Source: Novosphingobium sp. EMRT-2
Lineage (GTDB): Bacteria > Pseudomonadota > Alphaproteobacteria > Sphingomonadales > Sphingomonadaceae
Direction: 5' to 3'
Length of the DNA stretch: 64,000 nucleotides
NCBI RefSeq assembly: GCF_005145025.1
Contig: NZ_CP039695.1
Span: forward strand, 3,271,501-3,335,500
In this document: positions 1 through 8,828 of the stretch, one piece after another
Layout of the letters: each line of letters starts with the position of its first letter
Numbering within the stretch: the stretch's first letter is position 1
Program-made: the position numbers and the translations under genes
Notes under the pieces: model-generated
The model's database searches: none
What the model was told of the DNA's origin: nothing
Seen by the model: the letters and a program-made list of their open reading frames with translations, nothing else

Positions 1-381
1 AAGGCGATGTCGAACGGCGCGACGATCGCTCGGGCGAGCTGGTCGATGCCGCCGGATCATGGCGCGGCCGCCGTGCGGCTGGTGCTGGAGGATGCGGAGC
101 TGACGAAGCTCTGGCTCGCCGAACTCGACGAGATGCGCGACCGAATGCGCTGGGTGCGCGATCGCCTTGCCGCCGCGCAGCAGGTCGGCACGGTCAACAT
201 GGCGCCGCTTGGCACACAGAATGGGCTGTTCTCGATGCTGCCGCTCAATGGCGAGCAGATCCTTGCCATCCGCGAGAAGCACGGTGTTTACATGGCCGGG
301 TCCGGGCGCATCAACATTGCCGGGCTGACCAATGGCAATATCGAGAAGTTCATCGAAGCGCTCGGTGATGTCGCGGCCTGA
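1..381 (+). CDS. Aromatic/aspartate aminotransferase, C-terminal fragment (cut by window edge)
   Basis: The frame is open from base 1, so the gene enters from the left and only about 126 C-terminal residues are visible. They resemble the end of class I PLP-dependent aminotransferases of the TyrB/AspC type: a helix rich in charged residues around RDRMRWVRDRL, then GLFSMLPLNGEQI, EKHGVYMAGSGRINIAG and a terminal helix IEKFIEAL. The arginine in GRINIAG matches the conserved substrate-carboxylate-binding Arg of this family. The catalytic lysine lies outside the window. It would transfer the amino group of an aromatic amino acid or aspartate to 2-oxoglutarate in the cytoplasm. The next gene starts inside its last codons, so the two are probably co-transcribed. 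Confidence 0.85.
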   Translation, partial: KAMSNGATIARASWSMPPDHGAAAVRLVLEDAELTKLWLAELDEMRDRMRWVRDRLAAAQQVGTVNMAPLGTQNGLFSMLPLNGEQILAIREKHGVYMAGSGRINIAGLTNGNIEKFIEALGDVAA

Positions 382-937
382 CCCGGCCGCTTCCGAACCT
401 TTCGACCGGCAGGCGGTGCTGGCGGGGGAGCGCCTCCTCCTGCGCCCCTACCGGTCCGAGGACTACGCGGCGCTTTTCGCCGTCGCATCCGATCCGCTGA
501 TCTGGGAAGTGCACCCGGCGCATGACCGGTGGCAGGAGCCGGTGTTTCGCGCCTTCATGGCCGATGCGGTGGAGAAGGGCGGGGCGCTGGTCGCCATCGA
601 CCGCGCGAGCGGCGAGATCATCGGTTCGTCCCGCTTCCAGGGGCTGGATGCGGCGCGTTCGCAAGTCGAGATCGGCTGGACGTTTCTGGCGCGCAAGTGC
701 TGGGGCGGGGCGTACAACCGCGAGATGAAGCGGCTGATGCTGGCGCAGGCCTTCACTGGCGTGGACCGCGTGGTGTTCCATATCGGCGCGGATAACATCC
801 GCTCGCGCAAGGCGTGCGAGGCGATCGGCGGCCGCCTGACGGACGAGACCGACGTGGTCGAGCGCGGCGGCGCGATGGTGCTGCATGTGATCTACGAGAT
901 CACCCGCGATAGCTTCGCCACCGGTCCGCGGGCCTGA
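368..937 (+). CDS. GNAT family N-acetyltransferase (RimJ/RimL-like)
   Basis: A 189-residue protein with the pattern of the GNAT fold used by RimJ/RimL-type acetyltransferases: an N-terminal strand LAGERLLLRPYRSEDY, a middle strand SGEIIGSSRFQGLD, EIGWTFLARKCWGGAYN (the region preceding the acetyl-CoA loop), and a C-terminal NIRSRKACEAIGGRL helix typical of acetyl-CoA binding. It probably acetylates an amino group on a protein or small molecule; the substrate cannot be told. The ATG at 368 overlaps the end of the aminotransferase gene, suggesting translational coupling. An upstream in-frame ATG at 332 is deeper inside that gene and less likely. The following gene begins one base after the stop. 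Confidence 0.85.
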   Translation: MSRPDPAASEPFDRQAVLAGERLLLRPYRSEDYAALFAVASDPLIWEVHPAHDRWQEPVFRAFMADAVEKGGALVAIDRASGEIIGSSRFQGLDAARSQVEIGWTFLARKCWGGAYNREMKRLMLAQAFTGVDRVVFHIGADNIRSRKACEAIGGRLTDETDVVERGGAMVLHVIYEITRDSFATGPRA

Positions 938-2032
938 ATGCCGGGCGGTTCCGTGCAAGGTAGGCGCCGAGTGCTGCCGCTCGCGATCCGCCTGGGCATC
1001 GTGGCCCTTGGCGCGGCCTGTGCCGCGCCGCTTCACGCGGAAGACGCACCGTGGTCGGCACGCGCCACAACGGTGGCGGCCTATCTGGATCGGCAATGGG
1101 GCCAACCCACGGGCTGGGGTGCGAGCGAACCGTGGCAGCGGTTCGTGATCGTGGACGCGCTGATCGATTACGAACGGCGAACGGGCGATCACGCGTGGCG
1201 CGGCCGGGTGGATGCCGCCGTGCGCAACAGGTCCGGCCTTGCGCTCAACGATGATGCGCTCTGGGCGGTGATCGCCAGCGTTCACGCGTGGAACGGCGAT
1301 CACGATCCGGAGTTGCTCGACTATGCCAGCGAAACCTATCGCCGGCTCGTCACGACCTACTGGGACGATCACTGCCAGGGCGGGCTATGGTGGGATCCCG
1401 CGCGATCGTACAAGAACGCCATCACCAACGAACTGCTGCTCTATGCTTCCACGCAATTGTATGTGGCGACGGGGCAACAGGCGTATCGCGACTGGGCCTT
1501 GCGTGTCTGGTCGTGGATCAGCCAGTCATCGATGATCGGACGCGATGGGCTGGTCAACGATGGCCTGGACGCCTCCTGTCGCAACAACGGGCAACCCTAT
1601 TTCACCTATAACCAGGGCGTGCTGATCGGCGGGCTGACCGATCTGGCGACGATCACCGGCGATCCGGCCTATCGCAATCTCGCGGTGCGGACGGCCCTTG
1701 CGGCGACGCGCCAGCTGTCCACGCCCGGCGGTATTCTGCGGGAGCCGGTTCCTTCGATCGGTTCGGACGGCTTCATGTTCAAGGGCGTGTTCGCCTATCA
1801 CCTGGGTCGTCTGCTCGATGCCATGCCGGCCGGTCCGGACCGCGCGGAACTGCTGCGCTGGAGCCAGACCAATGCCGAAGCCGTATGGCAAGCCAGTGAT
1901 GCCGGCACGCGCGCGATCGGAAGCGACTGGTCCGATCCCGCGTCGGCAGCCGGGGCGGCGTCGCAGGTATCCGGCCTCAACATCCTGCTGGCGGCGGGCG
2001 CATCGCCGATCCCGGCGGACCCCCGCCGTTGA
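938..2032 (+). CDS. Secreted GH76-like glycoside hydrolase (alpha-1,6-mannanase type)
   Basis: A 364-residue protein with a basic N-terminus and hydrophobic stretch (LAIRLGIVALGAACAAPLHA) that looks like a Sec signal peptide cleaved near residue 34. The body has the (alpha/alpha)6 look of GH76: repeated Trp/Tyr-rich helices, GGLWWDPARSYKNAITNEL, and YFTYNQGVLIGGL, which matches the family's characteristic TYNQG block. Characterised members hydrolyse alpha-1,6-mannan backbones or transglycosylate GPI glycans. Secretion plus the nearby TonB-dependent receptor would suit polysaccharide scavenging, but the two are separated by a MarR gene and need not be linked. ATG at 938 directly abuts the acetyltransferase stop. 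Confidence 0.75.
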   Translation: MPGGSVQGRRRVLPLAIRLGIVALGAACAAPLHAEDAPWSARATTVAAYLDRQWGQPTGWGASEPWQRFVIVDALIDYERRTGDHAWRGRVDAAVRNRSGLALNDDALWAVIASVHAWNGDHDPELLDYASETYRRLVTTYWDDHCQGGLWWDPARSYKNAITNELLLYASTQLYVATGQQAYRDWALRVWSWISQSSMIGRDGLVNDGLDASCRNNGQPYFTYNQGVLIGGLTDLATITGDPAYRNLAVRTALAATRQLSTPGGILREPVPSIGSDGFMFKGVFAYHLGRLLDAMPAGPDRAELLRWSQTNAEAVWQASDAGTRAIGSDWSDPASAAGAASQVSGLNILLAAGASPIPADPRR

Positions 2033-2127
2033 GAACGCGTTGACAAGTCACCGCTTCGCAACACACTGACGCTTCGATCCGGCGGTCGGGCCAGCCGGTG
2101 TTCGCGGACCGATGCGGCGGAGATGGC

Positions 2128-2613
2128 ATGAGCGAGGACAGTCAGGATGCCGGATTGACCGGATGGAAGATCGACCAGCTCGATTTTCCCACGTTCCGTA
2201 TCAGTCTTCTGGCCAAGATCATGGATCGCGTCACGATCCGCACGCTCTCGCAGCAGACCGATCTGTCCTATGCCCAATGGCGCGTGCTCGCGCGGCTGGG
2301 TTTGATGCCGGGCGGCGGCACGGTGCGCGATATAGCGACGCTGGCCTGGGTCGATCGCGCGGAAGTCAGCCGCGCGGTAAGCGCGCTCGAAGAGCTGGGG
2401 CTGGTGGCGCGCAAGGATAATCCCCGCGATCGTCGTGCGCCGATCCTGACGCTGACAGAGCCGGGGGAGCGCGTTTACCGCGACGTTCTGGGCAAGCGCA
2501 CCGCGTTCCACGAACGTCTGCTGGAAGGCCTTTCGGTGGAGGAATGGGCCATGTTGGACAGCCTGCTCGTTCGCATCGGGGACCGTCTGCTGGGCGAATT
2601 TGACAAGGCGTGA
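2128..2613 (+). CDS. MarR family transcriptional regulator
   Basis: A 161-residue winged-helix protein of normal MarR length. The order is an N-terminal dimerisation helix (FRISLLAKIMDRVTIRTL), a helix-turn-helix (VRDIATLAWVDRAEVSRAVS), the wing (LVARKDNPRDRRAPILTLTE, with the DxR turn typical of MarR), and C-terminal dimerisation helices. Such proteins usually repress neighbouring operons and release DNA on binding a small aromatic or amine ligand. It lies 160 bp upstream of the TonB-dependent receptor, whose leader carries an inverted repeat (TTAGACA/TGTCTAA), a plausible site for it. ATG 2128 is preferred over 2098 because the shorter form matches the usual N-terminus; the choice is not certain. 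Confidence 0.88.
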   Translation: MSEDSQDAGLTGWKIDQLDFPTFRISLLAKIMDRVTIRTLSQQTDLSYAQWRVLARLGLMPGGGTVRDIATLAWVDRAEVSRAVSALEELGLVARKDNPRDRRAPILTLTEPGERVYRDVLGKRTAFHERLLEGLSVEEWAMLDSLLVRIGDRLLGEFDKA

Positions 2614-2665
2614 AGGATGGTTGGGGCGCTTTGCCTGACACGGTGGGTGGTCCGTGCGCACCGTC

Positions 2666-2703
2666 TTAGACAGTTGGAGAATAAGTGCTTGACGATTGTC
2701 TAA
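2666..2703. promoter_or_regulatory. Inverted repeat TTAGACA-N24-TGTCTAA upstream of the TonB receptor
   Basis: Two 7-base arms, 2666-2672 and 2697-2703, are exact inverse copies. A -35-like TTGACG (2689-2694) sits between them. The extended half-site TTAGACAGTTG recurs as TTAGACACTTG at 11258 in the Rieske/oxidoreductase promoter, so this may be an operator shared by the receptor and the amine-catabolism genes. Binding by the adjacent MarR protein is an inference. Confidence 0.4.
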
Positions 2704-2773
2704 TTGCATGAAAACCTCCCCATCAAATTCGATAAGCATAACGTGATTGCGACAGGGCAATGGGGAGCTGGCC

Positions 2774-5173
2774 ATGCGGCGTAGCGACGGTCGTGTTTCG
2801 GGTTTGTGGTGGCGTGCGGGGGCCTTGCTGGGGTCCACGGCGCTGGCGGGCACCGGGGTCGCGCACGCGCAGCAGGCGGCCGACCCGAACCAGCCGGTCG
2901 ATATCGTGGTCACGGCCACCAAGCGCAGCGAACGCCTGCAGGACGTGCCGCTCAGCATCCAGGCGCTCGGCAATACCGAGCTGGACCAGCGCCAGGTCCA
3001 GAGCTTCGACGATTACGCGAAGCTGCTGCCCAGCGTCAGCTTCCAGTCGTTCGGCCCCAGCCAGAGCCAGATCTACTTTCGCGGTGTGACCAGCGGCGGG
3101 GACGGGTTGCACGGTGGCTCCACTCCGGCGAGCGGTCTCTATCTCGACGAAGTGCCGCTCACCACGATCGCCAACAATGTCGATTTCCACGTCTATGACA
3201 TCGAACGGGTGGAGGCGCTGTCCGGTCCGCAAGGCACGCTTTACGGCGCCAGTTCGCTTTCAGGCACGTTGCGCCTGATTACCAACAAGCCTGATCCGTC
3301 AAAGTTTTCAGCTGGTTACGATCTTGATCTCAACAAGTTCGGCAAGGGCGCGGTGGGCGGCACCGCCGAGGCATTCGTCAACATTCCGCTGGGTGAACGC
3401 GTCGCGATCCGCCTGGTCGGCTTCTACGAGCACGACGGCGGCTATATCGACAATACGCCGGCGACGCGGACTTATACGCTGAATGACGGCGATCCGACGA
3501 CCAACGTCACCATCAACAACGCGAAGTTCGTCAAGAAGGACTTCAACGACGTCGACACCTGGGGTGGCCGGGCGACGCTGAAGCTGGATCTGGACGATGA
3601 CTGGACGGTGATGCCGGGCATTACCTATCAGCATCAGGTCGCGCACGGAGCCTTCCTTTACGATCCCCGTGCCGGTGACCTGCAGGTTCACGATTTCACG
3701 CCCGATCTCAACAAGGATAGCTGGTATCAGGCCGCGCTGACCATCGAGGGCAAGCTTTCTGACTGGGACGTGACCTATGCCGGCGGCTATTTCGAACGCC
3801 ATACCAGCAACCAGACGGACTACAGCTATTACACCGTCGCCTATGACGGCGGCTCGCATCAGGGCGGCTTCTATTACACCTATTTCCCGACCGGCGACGG
3901 CGGCTTCCTCGATCCCACGACCTATCAGGTGCTGGCCGACCGCTATACCAAGATGACGCACGAGCTGCGCATTTCCTCTCCCGGCAAGGAGCCGCTGCGC
4001 CTCACCGCCGGCCTGTTCTTCGAGCGGCAGACCGACGCTATCGAGGCCGATTATATCATTCCCGGCATCTCAAGCATTCCGCAGGACGGCTTCTTTTACC
4101 CCAAGCCGATTCCGGGGTTCGGGGATTCGACGTTCCGGACGCGCACCAACCGCGTGGACCGCGATTATGCCGCCTTCGCCGATGTCGCGTGGGACATCGT
4201 GCCCAACCTGACGCTCGACGTGGGCATCCGGGGTTTCATCACCAAGAACACGCAGATCGGCTTTTCGGGCTTTGCCTTCAATGCCGCAGATCCGAATTGC
4301 GTGCCGACGACCTCAACCGACCGGCCCTGTACCAACATCAACGGCAAGTTCGTCGATTCCGGAGAGACGCACAAGGCCACGCTTTCGTGGAAGTTCGCGC
4401 CGAACAAGATGGTCTATGCCACGTATTCCACGGGCTATCGCCCCGGTGGCCTCAACCGCAGGACCGGTATCCTGCCCTACAAGTCCGATACGCTCGACAA
4501 CTTCGAGATCGGCTGGAAGACAAGCTGGTTCGATCGCAAGCTGACGATCGGCGGGGCGGTGTTCATCGAGAAGTGGAACAAGCTGCAGTTCGGCCTCAGC
4601 CCGGTCGGCCAGGCGGGCGTGACCAATATCTACAACGCCGGTGACGCGCGCGTTCACGGGATCGAGGGCAACTTCGACTGGCGGATGGGCGGATTCCAGC
4701 TTTCCGGTTCGGGGACCTATGTCGATGCCAAGCTGACCACGGACTTCTGCCAGTTCGACGCAGCGGGCAACAGCGTGTGCGTGCCGGGCGTTCAGCCAGC
4801 GGCGGCGCGGGGCACGCGCCTGCCGATCCAGCCCAGGTTCAAGGGATCGGCCACCGCGCGCTACAACTTCCGGCTGGGTTCCATAGACGCCTACGTCCAG
4901 GGTTCGGTGCTGCATCAGAGCAATTCGCGCACGTTCCTGACCGATGCCGAATATGCGGCGGTTGGTCCGACGCCGGCCTTCACCACGGCCGATTTCGCGG
5001 TGGGGGGCCAAGTGGGCGACATGACGTTCCAGATCTACATCCAGAACGCGTTCGACACGCGCGGGGAACTGAGTCGGAACACGGCATGCGCGCCGTCGTT
5101 CTGCGGAGCCTACTACCGCGTCTATCCGGTGAAGCCGCAACTGTTCGGGATCAAGTTCGGACACCACTTCTGA
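2774..5173 (+). CDS. TonB-dependent outer-membrane receptor
   Basis: A 799-residue outer-membrane transporter. A signal peptide (about residues 1-32, ending near GVAHAQQA) precedes a TonB-box-like segment VDIVVTATKR, a plug domain (about 50-165, with LPSVSFQSF, IYFRGV and IERVEALSGPQGTLYGAS), and a 22-strand beta-barrel ending in an aromatic residue (IKFGHHF). It would import a scarce or bulky ligand using TonB/ExbBD energy. The ligand is unknown; its place between a MarR regulator and the convergent sarcosine-oxidase-like operon suggests a role in feeding that pathway. ATG 2774 has GGGGAG eight bases upstream. An in-frame ATG at 2747 lacks this. Confidence 0.93.
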   Translation: MRRSDGRVSGLWWRAGALLGSTALAGTGVAHAQQAADPNQPVDIVVTATKRSERLQDVPLSIQALGNTELDQRQVQSFDDYAKLLPSVSFQSFGPSQSQIYFRGVTSGGDGLHGGSTPASGLYLDEVPLTTIANNVDFHVYDIERVEALSGPQGTLYGASSLSGTLRLITNKPDPSKFSAGYDLDLNKFGKGAVGGTAEAFVNIPLGERVAIRLVGFYEHDGGYIDNTPATRTYTLNDGDPTTNVTINNAKFVKKDFNDVDTWGGRATLKLDLDDDWTVMPGITYQHQVAHGAFLYDPRAGDLQVHDFTPDLNKDSWYQAALTIEGKLSDWDVTYAGGYFERHTSNQTDYSYYTVAYDGGSHQGGFYYTYFPTGDGGFLDPTTYQVLADRYTKMTHELRISSPGKEPLRLTAGLFFERQTDAIEADYIIPGISSIPQDGFFYPKPIPGFGDSTFRTRTNRVDRDYAAFADVAWDIVPNLTLDVGIRGFITKNTQIGFSGFAFNAADPNCVPTTSTDRPCTNINGKFVDSGETHKATLSWKFAPNKMVYATYSTGYRPGGLNRRTGILPYKSDTLDNFEIGWKTSWFDRKLTIGGAVFIEKWNKLQFGLSPVGQAGVTNIYNAGDARVHGIEGNFDWRMGGFQLSGSGTYVDAKLTTDFCQFDAAGNSVCVPGVQPAAARGTRLPIQPRFKGSATARYNFRLGSIDAYVQGSVLHQSNSRTFLTDAEYAAVGPTPAFTTADFAVGGQVGDMTFQIYIQNAFDTRGELSRNTACAPSFCGAYYRVYPVKPQLFGIKFGHHF

Positions 5174-5219
5174 CGGAGGGGGATGGCGGCCGCTCTCTCG
5201 ATCCGTCGAGGGGCGGTCG

Positions 5220-5741
5220 CTAACTCGCCGGCATCTCCACCGCATCCCAGCGATCGAGCAGCCATTGCCTGACATAGGCGGCGTGCGAGCGGTCCACATA
5301 GAGGCGGACGGTTTCGTCCCGCCACACCGCCGTCACGCGCAGCGCGGCGAAGCGCATCACGCGCGAGCACAGACCGGGGCCGGGCCGGTCATGACCGAGC
5401 CGCGCCGCCACGCCCGGTCCGGAAAGCGTCAAGGCGACCAGTCCCGCGCCGGCGTCTCCCACCAGCGCGGATTTGCCCGTGACGACCCGTTCCAGTGCCG
5501 GCAGAAGCGAGCCCGGAGCTTCGATCAGGAAATCGTGCGGCCCCCGCCAGATCAGCAGGGAGGCGCCGTCACCCGCTTGCGTGGCAACCGGAGCAGTCGG
5601 CGCGGGGAGAGGGGCCTCCAGTACGGCGGCGATCGCCTGCGTCAGCGCGCCGTCGCGTTCCGGGGCGAACGTCAGCCGGGCAAGAGCCGGCGTACTGTCG
5701 ACGCGGAAATGCACGGCCTCCGTGGCCACCGGTTCAGACAT
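5220..5741 (-). CDS. soxG: Sarcosine oxidase gamma subunit (SoxG-like)
   Basis: A 173-residue protein placed and sized like the gamma subunit of heterotetrameric sarcosine oxidase. Recognisable parts are the GPHDFLIEAPG block, the SGPGVAARLGHD segment and a C-terminal YVRQWLLDRWD helix, all with the folate-binding GcvT-like fold of SoxG. In characterised enzymes SoxG stabilises the alpha subunit and has no catalytic residues. ATG 5741 overlaps the end of soxA by 8 bases, so translation is coupled. It is the last gene of the leftward operon Rieske-soxB-soxD-soxA-soxG and converges with the TonB-dependent receptor 46 bp away. Confidence 0.85.
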   Translation of the reverse strand: MSEPVATEAVHFRVDSTPALARLTFAPERDGALTQAIAAVLEAPLPAPTAPVATQAGDGASLLIWRGPHDFLIEAPGSLLPALERVVTGKSALVGDAGAGLVALTLSGPGVAARLGHDRPGPGLCSRVMRFAALRVTAVWRDETVRLYVDRSHAAYVRQWLLDRWDAVEMPAS

Positions 5742-8550
5742 GCAGCCGGACTCCTTCGGGATCGAGGAAGCGTGGGGCCACCACGCGAGCCGGGAAAGTG
5801 CGTCCTTCCGACCAGATCTCCACCGTTTCGCCATACCGACCGCGTCCGTCGGCGAGCAGCCCCAGCGCGATCGCACGGTCCAGCGCGGGACTGAAGCAGC
5901 TGCTGGTGACGAAGCCCTGGCTCGGATGCGGTGAACCGCCGATGACATGGCCGCCCACCGGCAGCGGCACCTGTCGTTCCAGCGGTTCCAGCCCGACAAG
6001 CTGGCGGCGGCCGGCCATGCTGGCCGAAGGATGGAGCAACGAGCGCTTGCCGAGGTAATCGCCGTCGCGCTGGCCGGGCTTGCCCCAGCCGATGTCGGCC
6101 GGGATGGTCGCGCCGTCGGTGTCGGTGCCGACGTGGATGAAACCCTTTTCGATGCGCAGGATGTCGAGCGCTTCCAGCCCGAACGGCACCATGCCGAATG
6201 CCTGCCCGGCCTCCCACAAACGGTCGGCCAGCATTCCGGCCTGCGGAGCGGCGATCGCGATCTCGTAGCTGAGTTCGCCGGTAAAGCTGACTCTCTGGAC
6301 CCGGACGCGGTGGGCGCCCAGCGTCGTTTCCGCGACGGACAGGTGCGGGAAATCGGCCGAGGCGGCGGGAAGCGTGCAGCCCGCCGCGCGCACCACGTCG
6401 CGCGCCTTCGGCCCCGCGACGGTCAGCACCGCCCATTCCTCGGTCACGTCGCGCGTCACCAGATCGAGCGGCCACTGGCACTGGTGCCAGTCCTCGATCC
6501 AGCCCCGCACGCGTGCGGCATGGGCGCTGCTGGCGTTGAGCAGGAAGTGATCCTCGGCCAGGCGGGCGACGACGCCATCATCGAGCAGCACGCCAAGCTC
6601 GTCGCAGAGCAGGTTGTAGCGCGCGCGCCCCACCGAGATCGTGCTGGGGCGGCCAAGCGAGATCAGGTCGAGGAAGCGGCCGGCTTCCGGGCCTTTCAGC
6701 TCGATCTTGCCGAACGAGGAACTGTCCATGATGCCCACGTTGCCGCGCACCGCCAGCGCCTCGCGCCGCGCCGCCGCTTCCATGCTCTCGCCGGCAAGCG
6801 GATAGTGCGACGGGCGCAGGTGGCCAAAGTCCTCGAACGCCGCGCCATGATCGACGTGCCAGTCGTGCGCCGGCAGATGCTGCCACGGGCGGAACAGCGC
6901 GCCGTTGGGGCGGTCTGCGGCCAGCGCGGCGATGGCGACCGGGGCGAAGGGCGGGCGGTACTTCGTGGTGCCCAGCGCGGCCGGATCGTCGCCCCGCAGT
7001 TGCGCCAGCGCGGCAACGCCGTTGGTGCCGCTCAGGCGCCCCTGATCCACGCCCATGCCCCATACGGTGTAGCGTTTGACGTGTTCGACCGAGCGGTAGT
7101 TCTCGCGCGTGGCCTGTTCGAGATCGGCCAGCGTCACATCGGTCTGCAGGTCCACGAACACGCGCTTGGGGCTGCCGCTTGGCGGCAACGGCGTCGCAGG
7201 CGGGCCGGAAAGGGGCAGGGTGGCGGCGGGTGTTTCCCTGCGCGCGGCGGCCAGCCCGGCGGCGCGCCCGCTGGCAACCGCTTCGTCAAAATCGCGCAGT
7301 CCGGCGGCAAGGCCGCAGACGTGGGTGGGTTGCGCCGCCTGGGCAGGCACGAAGCCGCCGAGCGCGGGATCGTGGCGCGTGCGGCCGCCCGACTGGCTGA
7401 ACAGCTGCACCGCCGGTGACCATCCGCCCGAAACGGCGATCAGGTCGCAGGCAATCGGCTGCGGTCCGCCGGGCCCGTCGATCACCGCGCCACGCACGCG
7501 CGACCAACCCCGTGCGGCGCGCACGTGGCTGCGGGCATGGACGGGTATCCCGCGCGCGCGCGCCTGCTCTGCCAGCGGCGGCGCGGGACGCAGATCGACG
7601 ATCGCCCGGACGGCAAGGCCAGCCTCCTGCGCGGCGAAAGCCGCCGCATAGGCGGTGTCCTCGGCGGTCGCGAACAGCGCGGCCTTGCCCGGCGCCACGC
7701 CGTAGCGACCGACGTAGGTCTGTACCGCGCCCGCCAGCATCACGCCTGGCAGATCGTTGTTGGCGAATAGCATCGGCCGCTCGAACGCGCCGGTCGCGAT
7801 CACGACCTGCCCGGCGCGCAGCTTCCACAGCCGCTGGCGCAGACTGCCGGTGTCGATCTCCTCGACGGCGGTCACGAAGTTCGCGTCGTAGTAGCCGAGC
7901 GCCGTAGTGCGGGTGAGGGCCTCCACGCCCGGGGGCACCGGGTCAGACAGGCGCGTGTCGGCTTCCATCAGCAGGACCTTGGCGCCCGCCGCATGGGCCG
8001 CTTCGGCGGCCGCGAGGCCCGCCGGCCCGCCACCTATGACCAGCACGTCCACATGGCGCTCGCGGGCTTCGTAGCGGTCCGGATCGGGCAGCGCCGGGGC
8101 GGTGCCGAAGCCGGCCGCGCGGCGGATGAACGGTTCGAACCAGTGCCAGTTCGGCCAGATGAAGGTCTTGTAGTAAAAGCCGGCGCTCAGCAGCGCGGCC
8201 AGGCGGTCGTTGAGCCGGCCCAGGTCGAAGCGCGTGGAGGGCCAGCCGGTGGGGCTGGACGCTACCAGCCCTTCGCGCAGCGGGACCAGTGTGGCCGGCA
8301 CGTTGGGCGTCAGCGCCGCGCCTTCGCCCAGCTGCACCAGCGCGTTGGTTTCGGCAAAGCCCGTGCCGATCACGCCGCGCGGGCGGTGGTACTTGAACCC
8401 GCGCCCGACGATGGATGCGCCGTTGGCGAGCAGCGCCGACGCCAGCGTATCGCCGGCAAACCCCTGCATCGTGCGCCCGTTGTAACGGAACGTCAGCGGC
8501 CGGCTGCGGTCGATCCCGTCGCCGCCTGCGGGAAGCCGGAACCCGCTCAT
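5734..8550 (-). CDS. soxA: Sarcosine oxidase alpha subunit (SoxA-like)
   Basis: A 938-residue protein with the full alpha-subunit order: an N-terminal ferredoxin-like fold without cluster cysteines (GDTLASALLANG, FKYHRPRGV), an NAD-binding Rossmann motif DVLVIGGGPAGLAAAEAAH near residue 170, a central oxidoreductase region, the linker ending VEHVKRYTVWGMGVDQG near 485, and a C-terminal aminomethyltransferase-like (GcvT) domain with GELSYEIAI. In the known enzyme this domain passes the formaldehyde equivalent to tetrahydrofolate, while NAD+ is bound without turnover. Length is close to that of characterised alpha subunits. It overlaps soxD by 4 bases and soxG by 8. The true substrate may be another secondary amine. 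Confidence 0.93.
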   Translation of the reverse strand: MSGFRLPAGGDGIDRSRPLTFRYNGRTMQGFAGDTLASALLANGASIVGRGFKYHRPRGVIGTGFAETNALVQLGEGAALTPNVPATLVPLREGLVASSPTGWPSTRFDLGRLNDRLAALLSAGFYYKTFIWPNWHWFEPFIRRAAGFGTAPALPDPDRYEARERHVDVLVIGGGPAGLAAAEAAHAAGAKVLLMEADTRLSDPVPPGVEALTRTTALGYYDANFVTAVEEIDTGSLRQRLWKLRAGQVVIATGAFERPMLFANNDLPGVMLAGAVQTYVGRYGVAPGKAALFATAEDTAYAAAFAAQEAGLAVRAIVDLRPAPPLAEQARARGIPVHARSHVRAARGWSRVRGAVIDGPGGPQPIACDLIAVSGGWSPAVQLFSQSGGRTRHDPALGGFVPAQAAQPTHVCGLAAGLRDFDEAVASGRAAGLAAARRETPAATLPLSGPPATPLPPSGSPKRVFVDLQTDVTLADLEQATRENYRSVEHVKRYTVWGMGVDQGRLSGTNGVAALAQLRGDDPAALGTTKYRPPFAPVAIAALAADRPNGALFRPWQHLPAHDWHVDHGAAFEDFGHLRPSHYPLAGESMEAAARREALAVRGNVGIMDSSSFGKIELKGPEAGRFLDLISLGRPSTISVGRARYNLLCDELGVLLDDGVVARLAEDHFLLNASSAHAARVRGWIEDWHQCQWPLDLVTRDVTEEWAVLTVAGPKARDVVRAAGCTLPAASADFPHLSVAETTLGAHRVRVQRVSFTGELSYEIAIAAPQAGMLADRLWEAGQAFGMVPFGLEALDILRIEKGFIHVGTDTDGATIPADIGWGKPGQRDGDYLGKRSLLHPSASMAGRRQLVGLEPLERQVPLPVGGHVIGGSPHPSQGFVTSSCFSPALDRAIALGLLADGRGRYGETVEIWSEGRTFPARVVAPRFLDPEGVRLHV

Positions 8551-8828
8551 GCCACGCCGTCCGGCCGGGGCGCTTCGGGGCGGTAGGTGGCGAGGATGCG
8601 ATGGCTCACCGTGTCGCGCAGCGCGTGGAACCAGCGTCGGCAGCCGAAGCTGTGGACCCAGCGTTCCGCGAGCACGCCCTTGGGATTGGTGTGGAAGAAC
8701 AGGTATGCGGCCCAGTCTTCAGGCGAGACCTGCTCGGGCGGTTCGGGCCGGTCGATATGGGCATCGCCGCCGTTGACGAACTCGTCCTCGTCGCGCGGGC
8801 CGCACCAGGGGCAGTCGATCCGCAGCAT
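8547..8828 (-). CDS. soxD: Sarcosine oxidase delta subunit (SoxD-like)
   Basis: A 93-residue zinc-binding subunit. Cysteines at residues 6 and 9 (IDCPWCGPRDEDEF) and His59 plus Cys63 (VHSFGCRRWF) fall in the positions that bind structural zinc in characterised SoxD proteins. The protein anchors the alpha-beta interface of heterotetrameric sarcosine oxidase and has no catalytic role of its own. It sits in the canonical B-D-A-G order: its ATG overlaps the last base of soxB and its stop overlaps the soxA start by 4 bases. All four zinc ligands being intact argues for a functional heterotetramer. Confidence 0.93.
   Translation of the reverse strand: MLRIDCPWCGPRDEDEFVNGGDAHIDRPEPPEQVSPEDWAAYLFFHTNPKGVLAERWVHSFGCRRWFHALRDTVSHRILATYRPEAPRPDGVA

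Noticed and set aside
350..1372. Long antisense open frames (for example 350-1372, 1798-2973, 5947-7419, 11258-12916, 15210-16772, 23079-25820)
   Set aside because: They lie opposite well-supported genes, are extremely rich in Arg, Ala, Gly and His, and have no domains. They come from high GC in third codon positions.
2674..2704. TTGGAG-N19-TCTAAT as the TonB receptor promoter
   Set aside because: The spacing is too long and the TCTAAT is part of the inverted repeat; I prefer to call it an operator.
8120..8145. GGTTCGAACC resembling a tRNA T-loop
   Set aside because: It lies within soxA coding sequence and no acceptor stem or anticodon arm can be formed around it.
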